Source: Amoebophrya sp. A120 (Eukaryota > Sar > Dinophyceae > Syndiniales > Amoebophryaceae). Taken from it: a DNA stretch of 64,000 bases. Position numbers and translations under genes: made by a program. The stretch is from NCBI GenBank assembly GCA_905178155.1, contig CAJINV010000011.1, forward strand, positions 72,154 to 136,153, written 5' to 3'. Position 1 is the first letter of the stretch. Each line of letters begins with the position of its first letter. The notes under the pieces were generated by a model, which saw only the letters and a list, made by a program, of their open reading frames with translations, did no database searches and was not told the origin of the DNA. Below are positions 29,253-43,500 of the stretch, piece by piece.

Positions 29253-30815
29253 TTGCGAGATTGGCTAGAGTACGTCGCTGGACGAGAGAAAACACCAAAT
29301 TTGAAGTGCGATATAAGGATTTTGTTTTACGGTCCCTTATTCTAAGTACTTAATAGACCCGAACCCGACGGTACAACATGAAAATTGACTTTACACTTGA
29401 TTTTACGTCGACATACGAGAATCAAAAAGTTTCTGTACTTACTTCCAATATACAAATATCAGAATGAGGTATCAACGTATAGAAAATTATCGAAGAAAAT
29501 AGTTATGGGAGTCAAATAATACGGTTATCGGCGTTTTCCTCAATTCATGAAAAATACCGTGTACCTGCACAAAAATCTACTTTTCAGTCGCTAAAGTGTA
29601 CAACTACAATTGGGATTACTCTCTATTGCTGAAAGAATATAGAAATTTAGATTTACTGGGCCACTTCTAGATTGTATTTTTGTATCATTGCGTCTTACTA
29701 CTTTTTACCTGAGAAGCCGGTCTGAAAAACGAGTCGATATTAAAAACTTTGAATACAAATCACTGCAGATTTGTCCCGCAGCCTCTCACCGGGTGCATGC
29801 ATACTGTGTGACAACAAGCGAAGAACTTTTACAAAAGCGATGCAACAAACATATCCGTATCCAAGCTCACTCGGGTCTCAATTGCATCGTACTGCTCATC
29901 AGCATCCCGATTCTCGAGATCAAGAAACTGGGATCATCAGATGATCGTCCAACACGGAATTACAAGCGTCAACGGTGGATCGACTACACACATCTCGATC
30001 ACATGTGCCAAGCTCGCAGACGCAAATTCGCTTCGGCGGCAATCACATCGCGGATCCATCCCTAAAGCAAAGATCCTTTGTGCTTTGTGCCATCATAGGA
30101 TCTTCTCAGCTTGCGCTACTTAGGGGGACCTCCACCAACGCTTCATCTGCATATGGAAACCGAGAAATATTGAGAAACAATGTGATCGACGCATGATTCC
30201 CATGCCACACGAATTCTGATTGCCGAAAGACAAGTTGTGAATCACTCGGGAAACAAAAATACGTATCACGTCGTGACCTCTTTTGTTCCGGTGTGACGTT
30301 CCTGTGGGGCTTTTTTCCTTTTCTTCCAAATCGTTAGCAGAAATAATGTTCTTACGAACTAGAATCAATACTCGGCGTTGCTGCTGCAGTGTTGCAGTGG
30401 CGGACCGAAAAAAATTTATGGCACCGAAAACCGCATGTGTCTAAGAAAATGCATGCACATGCGGCCTTTCAAGTTCATGATCTGGTAGCGCAGCACCAGC
30501 AGTTGCCCATGATATAAAAACAACAGAGAAAAGCAAATGTTTGACGATGATGATGTTGGCAGTGTGCCCCTCGGCGGACTGCTGCATTTAGTGTTTATCA
30601 CGATATAAAAATGATGGTTTGGATTTGGTTAGAATTTAAAAAAGAGCAGCTCGATTAGTCGTTTATTCCTCTGACGTGAAGATAAAACAGAAGCGTACCG
30701 ACTGGAACTCTTTCATGGATGATATAAATTAAACTTGCGAAGCCCCTCTCTATAACGCAATTACGTGGTTGACAGCAGGAAAAGAATATTTGCTCCTGCG
30801 GAATGATCTTCAGCT
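29253..30815. other. Intergenic region
   Basis: AT-rich, with only short open frames in all six frames and no element ends. Nothing recognised. Confidence 0.5.
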
Positions 30816-31223
30816 CTAACAGTTGGTTCTCGGCACCTGTATTTCTTGAAAGGGATTCGTCGCGAGCCGCTGGAGGGTCTCGAAAAAATGCATGGCAAGC
30901 GTGAAGCCGGGTGCGCAAACTCCCTCTCGCAACGCCATCTGCAGTGTCCACTCGCCCGAGCTCTGTTCGTCGACGAAGGCATCGAGCGGGGCTTCGCACC
31001 ACTTCCGATTTTTGCGCGGGTTCGGTTTCGTGTGCGCCCAGTCCAGGACTTGAGTGACACCAGGGAACACTTCCTTCACCGCCGGCCGGATGTTCAGGCT
31101 GATTCTCTGGTGCAGCCACGGATCTGTGGCTGCGGGGGCCTTCCAACTGCGGTCCCGGAGGATTTGCGACAACTCGGAGATAGCACCTTCAGATATGTGA
31201 GATTGACATTGAGAAGATTGCAT
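30816..31223 (-). CDS. Hypothetical protein, 135 residues, possibly a 3' exon
   Basis: ATG 31223 to the stop at 30816. The sequence has the look of a folded globular protein: SELSQILRDRSWKAP, WLHQRISLNIRPAV, VFPGVTQVLDWAHTKPNP, then GEWTLQMALREGV and LAMHFFETLQRLATNPF. I do not recognise the family. A plausible splice acceptor just inside the frame means the gene may have further exons upstream in the 370 bp before the NRPS-like gene's stop at 31591. Confidence 0.4.
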   Translation of the reverse strand: MQSSQCQSHISEGAISELSQILRDRSWKAPAATDPWLHQRISLNIRPAVKEVFPGVTQVLDWAHTKPNPRKNRKWCEAPLDAFVDEQSSGEWTLQMALREGVCAPGFTLAMHFFETLQRLATNPFQEIQVPRTNC

Positions 31224-31590
31224 TACAAAACAAAGTTATAATTAGGTATCTTCATCGTCACAAGCAATAGCCCCAAATGTCGGCAATCTAAAACAACTTG
31301 AAGATATTGGGTGCCGATGGAACAGTGGCCCTTCACTACACGCAAATGAAAAACTTAAAGTGATCGAATACCATAGTAGGTCTTCGATCGGAGATTCAAC
31401 TCGAAGGTCCTGTCAACGACCACGTTTGAATATGAAGTTGCACAACGGCTCATCTTCGCCCTCATTTGTCATGCAACATGGCAATCAGAATCAAATCAAA
31501 TCATGATACAGTCTCTCTCCGCCTTGTTACGTTGTCTCCATGACAGATTGCTATTCCGCGGCGAGAACTGTGCACTGCGATGAAACTACA

Positions 31591-34500
31591 TCATTTGCCG
31601 GCTCTTACAAATATGTTACTGCTCATGAACTGCATGAAATGACGGCGGGTGAGAGTCGTGCAATCTGATATTGCGACGAGCTCCTCCTCGTTCGCGCCGT
31701 CTCGGTTGGGAACCAGGATGCGGTACGGAAGAATGCCTTGTTTGAGAGTATCTGTAGCGGTGGGTGGCGAGGGCCACTGCGCATTTGAAAAGCTGCCCTG
31801 CCGCACCTGATCATTTACACTGCTGTTGTCGTGGCCCTTTAATATTTCCTCGCGGTCTTGCTCAGCTAGTTTCTGCTGGTTCTCAAGCATCTCCCGCCCG
31901 GCATAGTGCAGCGGCTTTAGCTTCTCGAAGTTATCGCTGCTGATCGAATAGGGAAGATACTCTTTTTCGTTGACGTAATACGCCAAGTGCGAACCCCACT
32001 GCTTGGGATGCACTGATTTCCACTCGTCGTAGCTGCTCCTCCGTGAAGAGGACCACCGCCAGTTTTGCTGCGGCTCCCAACTTCCTTGCGTCTTCTTGGT
32101 GTCAACAGCAGGTCCTGTGCTAGAGTTATTTCTTTGCCGAACATCAACATCTTGTTCACCGGGCCTTTTGCCGTCGTTTGATTTTTGTGCTTTCGTGCCA
32201 GCGTCGTCGTTTATTCCAGAGTGAGGCTGCATCGCATGGTTCGATGCGGTTTGCCCTCGTGGTTCTTGTGCAGGACTCGATTTATTTGTGAGTTCCTGCA
32301 CGACCTGGTCCGCCTCAAGAATCGTTGGAAGCAAATGCTGTTGATCTACTATTTCCGCAGTTTGTTCCGGGTTCGATCCGACAAGGGAAGCAGCAGAACC
32401 CGCATCTTTAGCTTTACTGTCGGAAAGAAGTTTATTTGATGTGCATGTGCTACCCCATGATGGCTGCTCCGTTGTTCCGCCGACCTTTGGCTCCACCTCC
32501 GCGGGAGGCTGCTGTCTAGATGAAGGAATGGGGGCAGCTGGCTGGTAGATCCAGTTCTCTTTCCTCCGCATGTGGACGTTTTCGTAGTACCAGTGGGTCG
32601 CCAAGGTCGACTGGTAGTACGCGATGCCGATGACGGCACACAAAATGTGGTCGACCGGAATCTGGAAGGTTTTCGAGACGCGCTTCACCAGCACCATCGC
32701 CGTGCGCTCGATGTTGAGGAAGAACTGCATGCCCCACCCCTTCACCTGCAGGGGTCCTGCCCAGTAGGCGCAGGCAGCGTCGCTGAACAGAATGTGTTCC
32801 TGCTTCAGCTGGTACGGCGTCAACGACGAGGAACCGGCGGTGGCCAGCTGCATGGCTTGGGAGTTGCCCAGGCTGTGGTTCTGTACGTGATTCCAAAACA
32901 GGCCCTTCTTCAGCCGCTCCTCCAGGACATCGAACGTGGAGATCGTAGGCAGGGGCGGAACTGCAATGCGTACTCGTGATGGGTTCGTTATCTTTCGCAC
33001 GACCGGCTTTCCGCTTTTTTCATCTTTTTGTTTCCACGAGCTGTCTGCCACGTCGTCGACTCCCGTGCTGTAGTCCGTCTTCGTGGCTCGCTCCAAGAAC
33101 CCCGGAGACTGTTTTTCCAGTTCCAGTTTCAGCTCTCTTGTCGATAGCGTATCCACCTTTCTTCTCCAGGCCGCTGCCCTCTTGCTGGCCCGTGCCATGG
33201 AGTCGCGCGAAGACGATGTTGTTCCGGCAGCGGCGTTTGTGAACAGCAATTGAAAATCTGCGAGCCGATCAACGTCCGCATCAAGCTCCAAATCCGCCGT
33301 GACGAAGGGAACCAGGAACACATTGCTTTTTTGCTGTTCCTGCGATGACGTCGACGGGGAATGGTGCTCCTTTGCTCTTGCTGGTGCGAATGCAGCTTCG
33401 CTTTGCGGTTTTCCCTGCGCCTGCCCGTCCGGGTGGTCGTGAAGAGGGCTAGGAGACCAGTCGCATTTTTCCTGATTTCCAAACGCCTCTTCGTCTCGCC
33501 ACTCGATGCGGTGTGGGAGGCGCAGCGCCATTTTGGCTCGCGGGGAGTCCGGCTCTTGCAGACGCCCAACAGCGACGAAGGACGCACAACTTCTTGTTTC
33601 GTTGCATGAGGTAGTTCTTGTACCATCCTTTTCTTCCACAACACCGCGCACATCATCGGGCTCAAGCGCGAAGTCGTAGATACCGCCAACGCGCACCGTT
33701 GCACCACCATCGCTCGATTTATTTTCACCCGGACGGGGAATTGTTTTCATCCTCACCGCGCAAGAATACAAGTTCGGTGAACTACAAACCGCCACTGGAG
33801 CTGCTTCTACGGCACCATCTACTGCCTGTTCCTCGGATAATGGTGGGGGTCCAACTGATCTACTACTTTTCAGTGTCTTGCCCTTCTTTGTTGGTCGTCT
33901 CTTGTTGTCACCAGAAGTAGAGATGAACTCGAAGCTGAGCAACATGTGCCGCTTTTCTACGCCGTCGTAAAAGACCCAGGGACCGTCATCTACCAGGCTT
34001 TCCACGTGTCTCCGCAAGGACCTGCGACTTTCCTGCGCAAAGAGTTCGAGGTCGTCTGGAGAGCAAGCAGCTGTGCCTGGAGGTCGGGGTGGTACTTGTC
34101 CTCCAACAGCAACAGGGGAGGAGCCCGAACTACATTCGCCGTGCGTCTGTTCCTGCACCACCGGCGGATAATGATCGAGTTTCTTATCACCCGTGAAAAT
34201 CTTTGCCTCCCTACAACAAGCACGTCGCGCGAGTCGCTGCTGCCGCTGGCGCCGTTTTTTGCGCAATTTCCGTCTGCGCTTCTTCTTTTTTTGCTGCTGC
34301 CGCTTTTTTCGCCGGTTCTTCGGACGCTTCTTTTTCCGCGGCAGCTTCGGTTTCTTCCAGTGCGGCCTAGTTCTTTTGTTCTTTCGTTTTGCGGACGTGA
34401 TGGGATGAAGCGACGCGGGCTCGTTTTGCGCAGAGGTTGGTCGAACCGGTACCGCAGAGGCGGTTACTTCTAGAGGCGGTCGTTCTCTGTCAACAGCACC

Positions 34501-37500
34501 TTCGCATCTCGCTGAAAAAATCTGACAGGTCCCCGCTTTAGAAGAACACGGATCTTGTTCGTGGCTCTCTCTGTTCGCTCCAGCAGAGGGATCATTCGGA
34601 AGTGGATCCTCCTTTCGAATTTTTGCGCGATTGCGCTCACACTCTTCTTCCTTGGCTCGTCTTTCGACTAAGGTGTTCTCCAACTTCTGCTTTAAACTGC
34701 GTACTTCCGTCGCAACCCTTTCTTTTTCCTGATCCATTGCGGAAATCCAGTTTTGGAAAAACTTGCTTAGTTGCAAGAACGTCTTCAACAGGGGCTGCAG
34801 CGCATTTGCGTCGCCGATCGCATGGTTGACGATCAGTAGCAGTCTGGCCGTCTGTCCGGGCACCGGTCGCGGATTTTGCGTACAGCCACTTGTTCCACCT
34901 GACGTGTTCTTTGTGCTGTCCACGAAACCCTGGTTATTATTGTTCGTCGACGCGGCAGCGTAGCCCCACGACTTGCCGCTCTGGCGGTTGTGATCCTGCT
35001 GCTTCGGATAGAAGAAGCTCTGCTTGATTAGGAAGGGCTTCCAGCTCTTCTCCCAGCGCTGCCGGATGGTATCGTTGTATTCCCTCGTAGTTCGGAACCA
35101 GGCGTTGTGATCAAACTGCGTTGGGTGGTAAGGCGTCCCTGAGCTTGTTCCCGAACATGATTCTCCGTCTGGAAGACCACCGGCAGTTCTTGGCGAGCAG
35201 GTGGAGGTCGCAGAATTGTTGGTGTCGACTTTTGCAGTTGATGCTCCCGAGGGTTTGTAGTTCTTTCCGCCACGGTGAACAGCGTCGTCCAGCAGTGGCC
35301 ATTCGCTACCCTTCGTCCGGGTGCGCGACACGACAAACGTGCTCGCTGCAAAGGCCTGTTTTGCGGCTTGTTTTGCGGCCGCTGCAGTCCTCGGCGAAGA
35401 AGGTGGTTCAACATCGGTTGTGTCTTGGACTTTTTTTGACACCTCAGGAGGATGTCGATCTACGCTGCCCGCCGTGCCTGCTGACGGATTCTGCTCTACT
35501 GATGTCGGCTTGTTCCGCGTGCAGCGTTCGGGTAGAAGTCCAACTTCTGATGTGGTTCTAGTTCGTGTGGTTTCGTAATTTCGGCTCGCATTTCTCAAGA
35601 ACTTAAAGAAGTGGCACTGCAGCTCCGGCCAGTAGTCAAACACCTGTTGTCCGAAGTCCGCAACGCCGATTTCCTGCAAAACCTTGTGCAGGCCCGAGGA
35701 GTCGACTTGCACCGCATGGCTCTTGTGCTCCTTCGCCGATTCCCCGAATGTGGACGAGTGCGGCTTCTTTTCGTTGGGCTGGAAATTTTCCGGCACCTGC
35801 GGCCGCAGCCCGGTCTGCTTCTTCAGGTCCACGAGCAGTTCGGGAAAGTAGTAGGGCAGCAAAAAGCACGAGGCGTAGAAAGCGTCTTCTGAAATCGGGT
35901 GCTGCAGCTCAAACTCCCACTTCACGGAGCCATTGAAATACCTCGGTGTGAAGTAGCCCTTCTTCCCTACAACGTGCCGCTGCAGGTGCTGGTACAGGTC
36001 CGGACTTCTACCGGTCGAAATAATGCGCACTGGCTTGTTCTTCGCTTCGTCGGGTGCTGCTGCACTGGAGGCGCTATGCTCCTGCTGCGCTCTTTTCCGA
36101 CCCAGTGTCAAATAGTGTTGCAGCTCTTCCAACAGAAACCCGAGCATATCGAAGGCAAATCTGCCAGTCTCTGTTGTTCCTTCGGGGAAACATGCAACAG
36201 GAAGCGGGGACATTGACTGCAGGTGTGCAGCATGATGTAAGTATAAGCTGATATGAGAAACCATAGCTGATCCTGATGGCGATGGCCGCATCACAAACAC
36301 AAAAAAATTACTTCTAGTAGATTCGTAATACGAAGGATGCAGTGCTTCAACTTGCTTTTACTCATGCCCGCATCACGAGAAGTCGAAGTTGTCGTAATCC
36401 TCATGATTTCCTTTACGCAGAGACCGCGGACAGTTTTGAGTACCGCTGATACGGTAATCGCAGCGAAGATTCCACTTCGAGGCTTCGACCGCGGAAGCAC
36501 GAGGAAAAGTACCTTTCAACCGCCAACGTCGGATGAAGCAGCGCAGATTTTTTGCGCAAAAAATTAAGCCTGTAGCACCTCGCTCGGGCGATATGCTTCG
36601 ATCCATATGGGCGACTTGTCGCTGGTCCTCTTCGGGCATCATGCCTCGTAGTAGGCTCGGAAAGTGCAGCAAGTCCGGCCAAATAGTGTGCCTGAATTCG
36701 CTTCCTCATTCTGGAACTGCTAGCCAGTTGCTGCGAGTAGTACTGCAAGAGCGCGCGTTCCAGCCACTTTTTCCGGGAGGGGAGTTTCACCGGCCGGGGA
36801 ACATGCCGGTCTGGCACTACGTCGGGCGACACGAGAAGACAGTCTGCCTCTTCGGACGAAGAATCGGATTCCTCACCATCACTACCTCCTCCAGCAGCGG
36901 CCGTTACTTGCTTGTCCAAGACAAAGTTTACCAGATCCTGGACGATTTTGAAATCTGTGCGTAGCTGGAGGAAACTGACTCGTGCGAAGTCTCCGAAGTG
37001 GTGCAGCAGATTGCTCTGCAAAGAGATCATGGCTGTCGAATCGATGCCGTTGAGCTCCATGTCGGCAGTCCACACTGCGCCACCTGTCATATGCATTGCA
37101 AATCATATCTGGGTCTGGAATAAACTTGTGATGCTGTTGAGTGAGCTTTTTTTCTGATTCTGGATGACAGAAAAATGAGGCTCCTTTTGGGAAACGTGCA
37201 TGAAAAACTTGAGACTCCTGCAACCCGAGCACGACACACCTCGCATTCTTCCCGGAGACCCCGACCCAACAACATATTTGCAGTTGATAAGTCACCCGTT
37301 GGAGCAATTCCAGTACTTTCGACTCCAACGCGCGGCTTCTCGTGCCTAAGGGGCAGGAACCGGTAACCACGACGCCACTTTGGTCCTTCTTGTCCGCCCC
37401 CGGAGTTGAATCTGACCCCTGCTTGGCGGCCCAGGACTGCCTGCCCCTTCGGTAGTACTCCCGCTCATCCTCCTTCAGGACGATGGACTCCAGTTCGGGA

Positions 37501-40500
37501 AAATGCAAATACGCGATGGCCTTGGGTGGCTCCGCCGGCTCGACGTAGTGGTAGCGCCATTTTGTCCACGGAGTGTAGTTGTTTTCAGCTGTTGTAGGTG
37601 AAGATGCCCTGTTTTTATTCCAGTCGCCGGCCTTGTTGGGAAATGACTGCCAGCCACTGGCACTACCCGCGTGCCCATCCTGCCTCTCGCTATAATTGGC
37701 CCAGCCCGAAGATGCCGACCACCGATTTTTGTCTTCGTGAGAAGTGTTTGTGACGGCTGCAGCTCCGTGGTTGACAGCTGTTTCGGAAGCTTTGGGCGTC
37801 GCAGCTAGCATGATTTGTTGTTGTTCCTGCTGGTTACCACCGTGGTCCGAGCGCCCACTGCGATCCATCCACGTATCGGACTTTCTGCTCCAACCGGACG
37901 ACACGTTGTGGTGTCCTTCTAGCGCGCCGTCTTTAATATTCCAACTGTTCCTGCTTGAAGCGCTTTTGTTCTGTGCAGAAGTGCAGGAGCCACCAGACTT
38001 CCAATTTTGCCAACCAGTAGTACTTTTGCCGTCCTGGTTGTAGTAGGTCCAGCGAGAGGCGTTGCTCTGTAGATGATCTCCGGAACGACGCCAGTCCTTC
38101 TGCCAGCTGGTCTTCTTCTGGTCGTAGTTCCAGCGGGAATTTTCCCAGCTCCAAGTTTTCTCGCTATGTTGGTTCCAGTCTGTGTAATAGCCGTTCATCC
38201 AGGTCGTCGTGTTTACCACCCAGGCGTCGCCGTAGAAATAATAATATTCCTCCTCCTCGTACTCCTCCAGTTCGAAGGTGGGCAAGGGTAAAAGCTCCCG
38301 TAGCTTTCCTATCGCGTCCTCGAGATACTGTCGTCGACCGGGCCTGCCTTCCCAGACGTTGGCTTCCAGCCACTCGCTGTCGGAGGAGAGTTGTGAAAAC
38401 ACGGTTTGTGGGAGTTTTCTTTGCCAGAAGTCCTCGAGGAAGTCCCGGTTATTTGAAGAACTGCACATGCAGTTGTTGTGCTCCTTTTGCAGCCTGTTCT
38501 CCGTCCACGCCACGTCATTTGCAACGCGGTCCACGCGGTCGTGCAAATGCCGATTTTCATAGCGTCGAAAACCCAGGCTGAAGAACGTCTCGAGCTGCTC
38601 GCAATGTCGGCCGTCTTGGTCTTGATCAAGATCCTTGGATTTCGAAAAGCTCGGCAGTGCAGCGACCAGCAGCTGACGGAAGTTCCCGAACATGCCGCGA
38701 AGCAAGCACCGTAGCAGACCGTACACCCCGCCGGGAAAATGCTCGAAGAAATCTTTCGTCGAGGCTTGCCGCACCTCGTTTAACCGCAACAACATGTCAA
38801 ACAGGATCCCTGCGTGATGGAGAAAGCGGTTTTTGTCGCAATCATTGTGCAGCTCCAGCAGTGGCGCAAGCTCGTATTCCACGCTGTCGACGATAAACTG
38901 GAAGTAGTGCTCGGCCTCCTGCACCTGCGAGTTGCAAAACGCTGTGTCCGGAAGCAGAGTTTGAACCAGCTCGTAGGTTGCTCCAAAGGTCGACGTTGTG
39001 GTTGCCGGCGTTTCCAGAGTGGCGTGCCTTGATGCTGTACACAAAAACTCCGATTCGGCCACCTGCCGGCAAAACGCAATCGCGGCGGGTGAGGGCACGC
39101 GGTACTGGGTCTTTTCAAAACTCGGCTGCATGGACGTTTCCAAATCGTCGCTACAGGACAGAAGCTGGGTGACCAGAGGCTCCATAACGATATTTTCATT
39201 ATCTGAGTGGTAGTAGCCGCGATCATAGAAGTCACCGTACTCTTTATAGTACCCATGATCGGGGCCTTGTGAACCAGCCTCTCCGCTGTGAAATTCGGTC
39301 GGCTGGTGCGATCGGCTTCCTTCGCCGGACCAATTCGCACTTTGGTCGCCGGTCCAGCAGCCGCTTCCAGTCTCGCACCTCCAGCGAGATGAATCTGATT
39401 TGCTCCATCGACATTTTTCGCCTCCGTGTGTGATTTCTTGGTTCCAAAAAACTCCGTATGTCACACCAGACTGGTGGGCCGAGCGATCGTTACGATCGCG
39501 ATGCTGACCTGGTTTTCGTGCAGCACTACCGCTGCCAAACTGCAACCAGTTCGTCGCGGAGGAGGCTGGGCCAAATTGCGACAGCTGCAGATCCTTTGTT
39601 TTGCCCATGCGCACATGATCCTCGACACCCTGCTCCACCGCCACTTCGTCTCGTCGCCGGGAAACAACGACAGCGTCGTCGAACATCAGGTTCCTCTCCA
39701 GTGGAAGCAGGATCCGTGCGTCATCAAAACTCCCATTGGAGGCACAGCACCCCCGTTGCCGGTTGTAAGCTACGTAGCTTTTGTAGGTAAACATGGGCAG
39801 CCACGTTTTTCTGTAAAACTGGATCGCCGCCTGGAGTGAGTGAAAAAATAGCATCCGACCCACGGCTTCGGGATTGATCCTGGTGAAAGTCGCTGCACCA
39901 GAACTACTACGCTGCGTCCCTCCACGTCGACATGAGTCCAGCCGAACGCCAGCGTACCGCCTGTTGTAGCCGGCCACGTTCATTCGCTTCCAGTACTTCC
40001 AGAGGAAGTAGAGTCGCGCGTAGTGAAAGACAACTCGGAACACGAGTGCAGATGTGGTGTAGTACGGCAAAACAAATCCGTCGCCCAGAGCTCGAAGATT
40101 CAGGTTCTGGGCCTCGCGGCTACGGACTTGCCGTCCCGCGGGTAGCTTCCTGGAGCTTCCACCGCCTATTGAAGTACCGCGGCTAGTACTGTAGGTCGCT
40201 TCTTCGACGACCCGCTGGAGGGAAACATCATTGCTAGTTGCAAGAGCTGAACGGGCCAGCGTCTGTGCGTTGCTTGACCCACGAACAAGACCTGTATCTA
40301 GATTTACGTGCTCGCCCCCCAGATACACACTGCAGACCTCGCGAAGCAGCCGTTTCCGATCCACTTTGCCCGTCACTGCGTGGCGGAAGAGCCTTCCGAC
40401 GAAATGCAGCTTCGTGCCCTTTGCGGGAATGAGCCGTCGGACCTTTTGCACCCGGTCCGCGGCCGCAGAGAGCTCCGCGTCGGAAGCCGACGTCGCTGGG

Positions 40501-43500
40501 TCTTCGCCGGGAAAAGGGAGGTGTCTTGTTTGTTCGGGGTTTTGTGTAGTACCTGCTGCTGTTGAGCAGTTGCTCTCCATCACGACGAAGAAGTGCCGAA
40601 TGCTGGTTTGCACATCCAGCACTGCGACCGCCTCATGTGCCAGACCCTCGATCTTGGTCACGATTTCCCGAATGTCCACCCATTTGCCGCCCACCTTCGC
40701 GTACTCGTCGAGGCGGCCGTGGTAGTGCAGCTCGTGCTGCCCGCAAGCTGTTCTGGTGACTTTCACCAGGTCGTTGGTGCGGAAATACTTGGCTTCTTCG
40801 CTGCAGGAGATCCGGTTTTTTTCTGTGCGGGCTTCTAGTTGCTCGTCGTCGGCACACGGTTGTGCGTGGAAAAACTGGGTTTGTGCCAAGTCTTCGCGAC
40901 CAAAGTACTCGCCCAACATTGGCCCGGCGATGCACAGTTCCCCAACCACGTTCCTCGAAGCGGCTTGCGTGGGTGTCAGTAGCTTGTGATTTGGCTTGTG
41001 ATGTTCTTGGGGTATCATCTTTTTCCTGGGGATTTTTATGCAGTGGGAAAAAACGCAAATTTCTGGTATCGTTCAACACTCTAGTACATGATAAAAACAG
41101 CGGACAATTATCATCGTGTTGTGTGCTTATGTTGCGGACGATATGAAAAGTCAATGGAAAGTTGGTTTGGCCAAAAGAGGTGGATATTGTTCGGCCAAAA
41201 GAGATTTTTATAATTCCCATCAAAACGCACGGAAAGCGTGAAAAAAATCGACATAGTATACGTACTTCATCTACTTTTCGAAAATGTTGACAGTCGCACA
41301 AGTGCTGGCTCAACGCGATGATTTGCATTTTCCACGATAAGAGATGAGGACGCGGTCGCGCTTTTATTCCGAGTGGAGGTTGGTCCTGTGCGGATGTTGG
41401 TTGCGCCGGTGCCCACCTGCTGTAGTTCATCCGCGCTTTCCTCTACTCCAGCTTGAAATTCCTCTGTTTTATCCTCCACCCGGGCGCCGTCATCTACAAC
41501 AGGGCGTATCAGGATGCTGCATTCGTCGGTCCACGAATAGCCAATGGGCTTATCATCTAACACCCCGGTCCACCTGTTGTCCTCGAAAGCCGTTGGCGCT
41601 GTGTCCGTTCTGTGAACGGCGTCCACGGCGCCGGCACTCATGGCGGATGTTGACGACACGATGTCCACATCTAGCACCTGAGTTGATGATGTAGTTTTGT
41701 CCCCCGAAAGACCAAGCTGCGCGGACCGGAATAAAGACGAGGTGTGCTCCTGTATAGTCGTAGTTGTGTAGTTTCTCGTCGAGCTGCCATTTCCTCCCAA
41801 CCTCCGGTACAGGCACAGCCAGTATTCCGTGGCAATGAGCAGTTCGAAGATCTGGATGTTTCGCTTCACGTAGCCGTTGGAAACGGCAGGTGACAAGGCC
41901 TCGCCCCATGTGAAAATGGTACTCACCGACTGCGCGAAGCAGGCTGTGCTCGCTGCTTTGCTCTCCGTGGTGGTTTCTGGTCGTGACGGGAGCACACCGA
42001 GCTCATTCTGGAGGCTATCCAATAGCAAAGTCCTCTCGAGTTGTACACAAAAGCAACACTGAGCCTGAGAATATCTATTTGTGTATTTTCACTGGAATAG
42101 TTATATTATGCCGGATGGAAAGGAGAATAAAAGAAGGAAACTGGGTGAAGGACCACTGTGCAGAGAAAGCCACGTTTAATGCATTCAATTCTGGCCTATA
42201 CAGAAAAAGTCTACTTCTATGAATCATTTTGCTGCTACAATCGACAACTCAAGTTTTTTTTCGACGATACAGGGCCTCGAGGATGCTGGGGACCGCACCG
42301 AACACGTTTATCCGGTGCTTGGCGATGGCCTGCTGCAAAAGCTGGGGGCGGGAGGCGCTCGTGGGGAACTCCGCGACCACGAGGCAGCCTTGCAGCGCGA
42401 ACGCGATGTCCCATTCGCCGATACAACTGGCGCCCCAGTACAGGGAAAAATAGTTCAAGCAGCGGATTTCAGCAGCAGCGGGGTTTTGGTCTGCCCCAAC
42501 TTGTTGTGCACCTTCGGCCCCACGAGTACCTCCGGATGTAGTTGCGCGCAGATCATCCTGCAACTGACCATGGCCGTACTGGCCACGGCTGGCGGAAGTG
42601 GCAACGGAATCTTGTTTCGTTCTCTGCAAACAAAAGTCGGTCGTACTGTCCTGCCGTCGGAAAAGCTGGGGATACCCGGGAACGATCAAAAAGAAAAGCA
42701 CGACGACGCCCATAGAAGTACCGAATGACTCAGTTGTACTATCATCATCACCATAATTGAGTAGACAATCGTTGCTCCTGCGATCAAGTAAATCTCAACT
42801 TGCACAAGATGTCCGGTCAATTTTACTGACATTCATCTAGTACATAATATCACGCATGAGCACAAATCTTACCTGAGTCTGGTATGTTGGAGAATTATTT
42901 GCTTTTCTTCACGATAATCAGCACTTCGTACTCGATCATTGCGAACGAAACCTGAACGCACTTTGCCGCCGACGTCGTGCCGCCCGTGAACTGGTAGAAC
43001 AGGGTGGCCTCGCTTGACAGCAACGGGAGCTGGTTCAAAGAGGTTCTGGTCTGCTTGGACGCGACTCGCACATCGGTTTCATTCGCGCGTACTGCAGCCT
43101 CTCGTCCTTGTTTCCGCGGCTCTGTTACTCCGTTTGAACCGTGGCCACGCACTAGGCCATTCCTCTTCGTTTCAAGGCTCTTACGACGATCCTGTCGATC
43201 TTTTCCTGAGTTGTCATTCGGTTTTGATGAAATCAAACCCAATTCCTGAACATGAAAAATCTGGACACCAGCTTGCAGCAGGCGCCGCCGCCAGGAAAAC
43301 GTCGCGGGTGTTGAGCTGCTATTCGTATTTCCGAAGTCCTCGGCGCCCGCTTGATGATCCTGCGATTTGTTTCCTAAATTGGAGTTGCCATTGTTCGCCG
43401 TAGTTCTGTCTTCGTGAAGTCCAGCGAGCTGGACGTCATCGGTGATCAACACCGAGATTTTCGGACACAGCGCGTTTGCTCGCGAGGATGTACTAGATGT

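Noticed and set aside
33522-33540. CGCCATTTTGGCTCG resembles part of the dinoflagellate spliced-leader sequence.
   Set aside because: It lies within the NRPS-like coding frame (AKMALRLPHR on the minus strand) and the match is partial, so it is probably chance.
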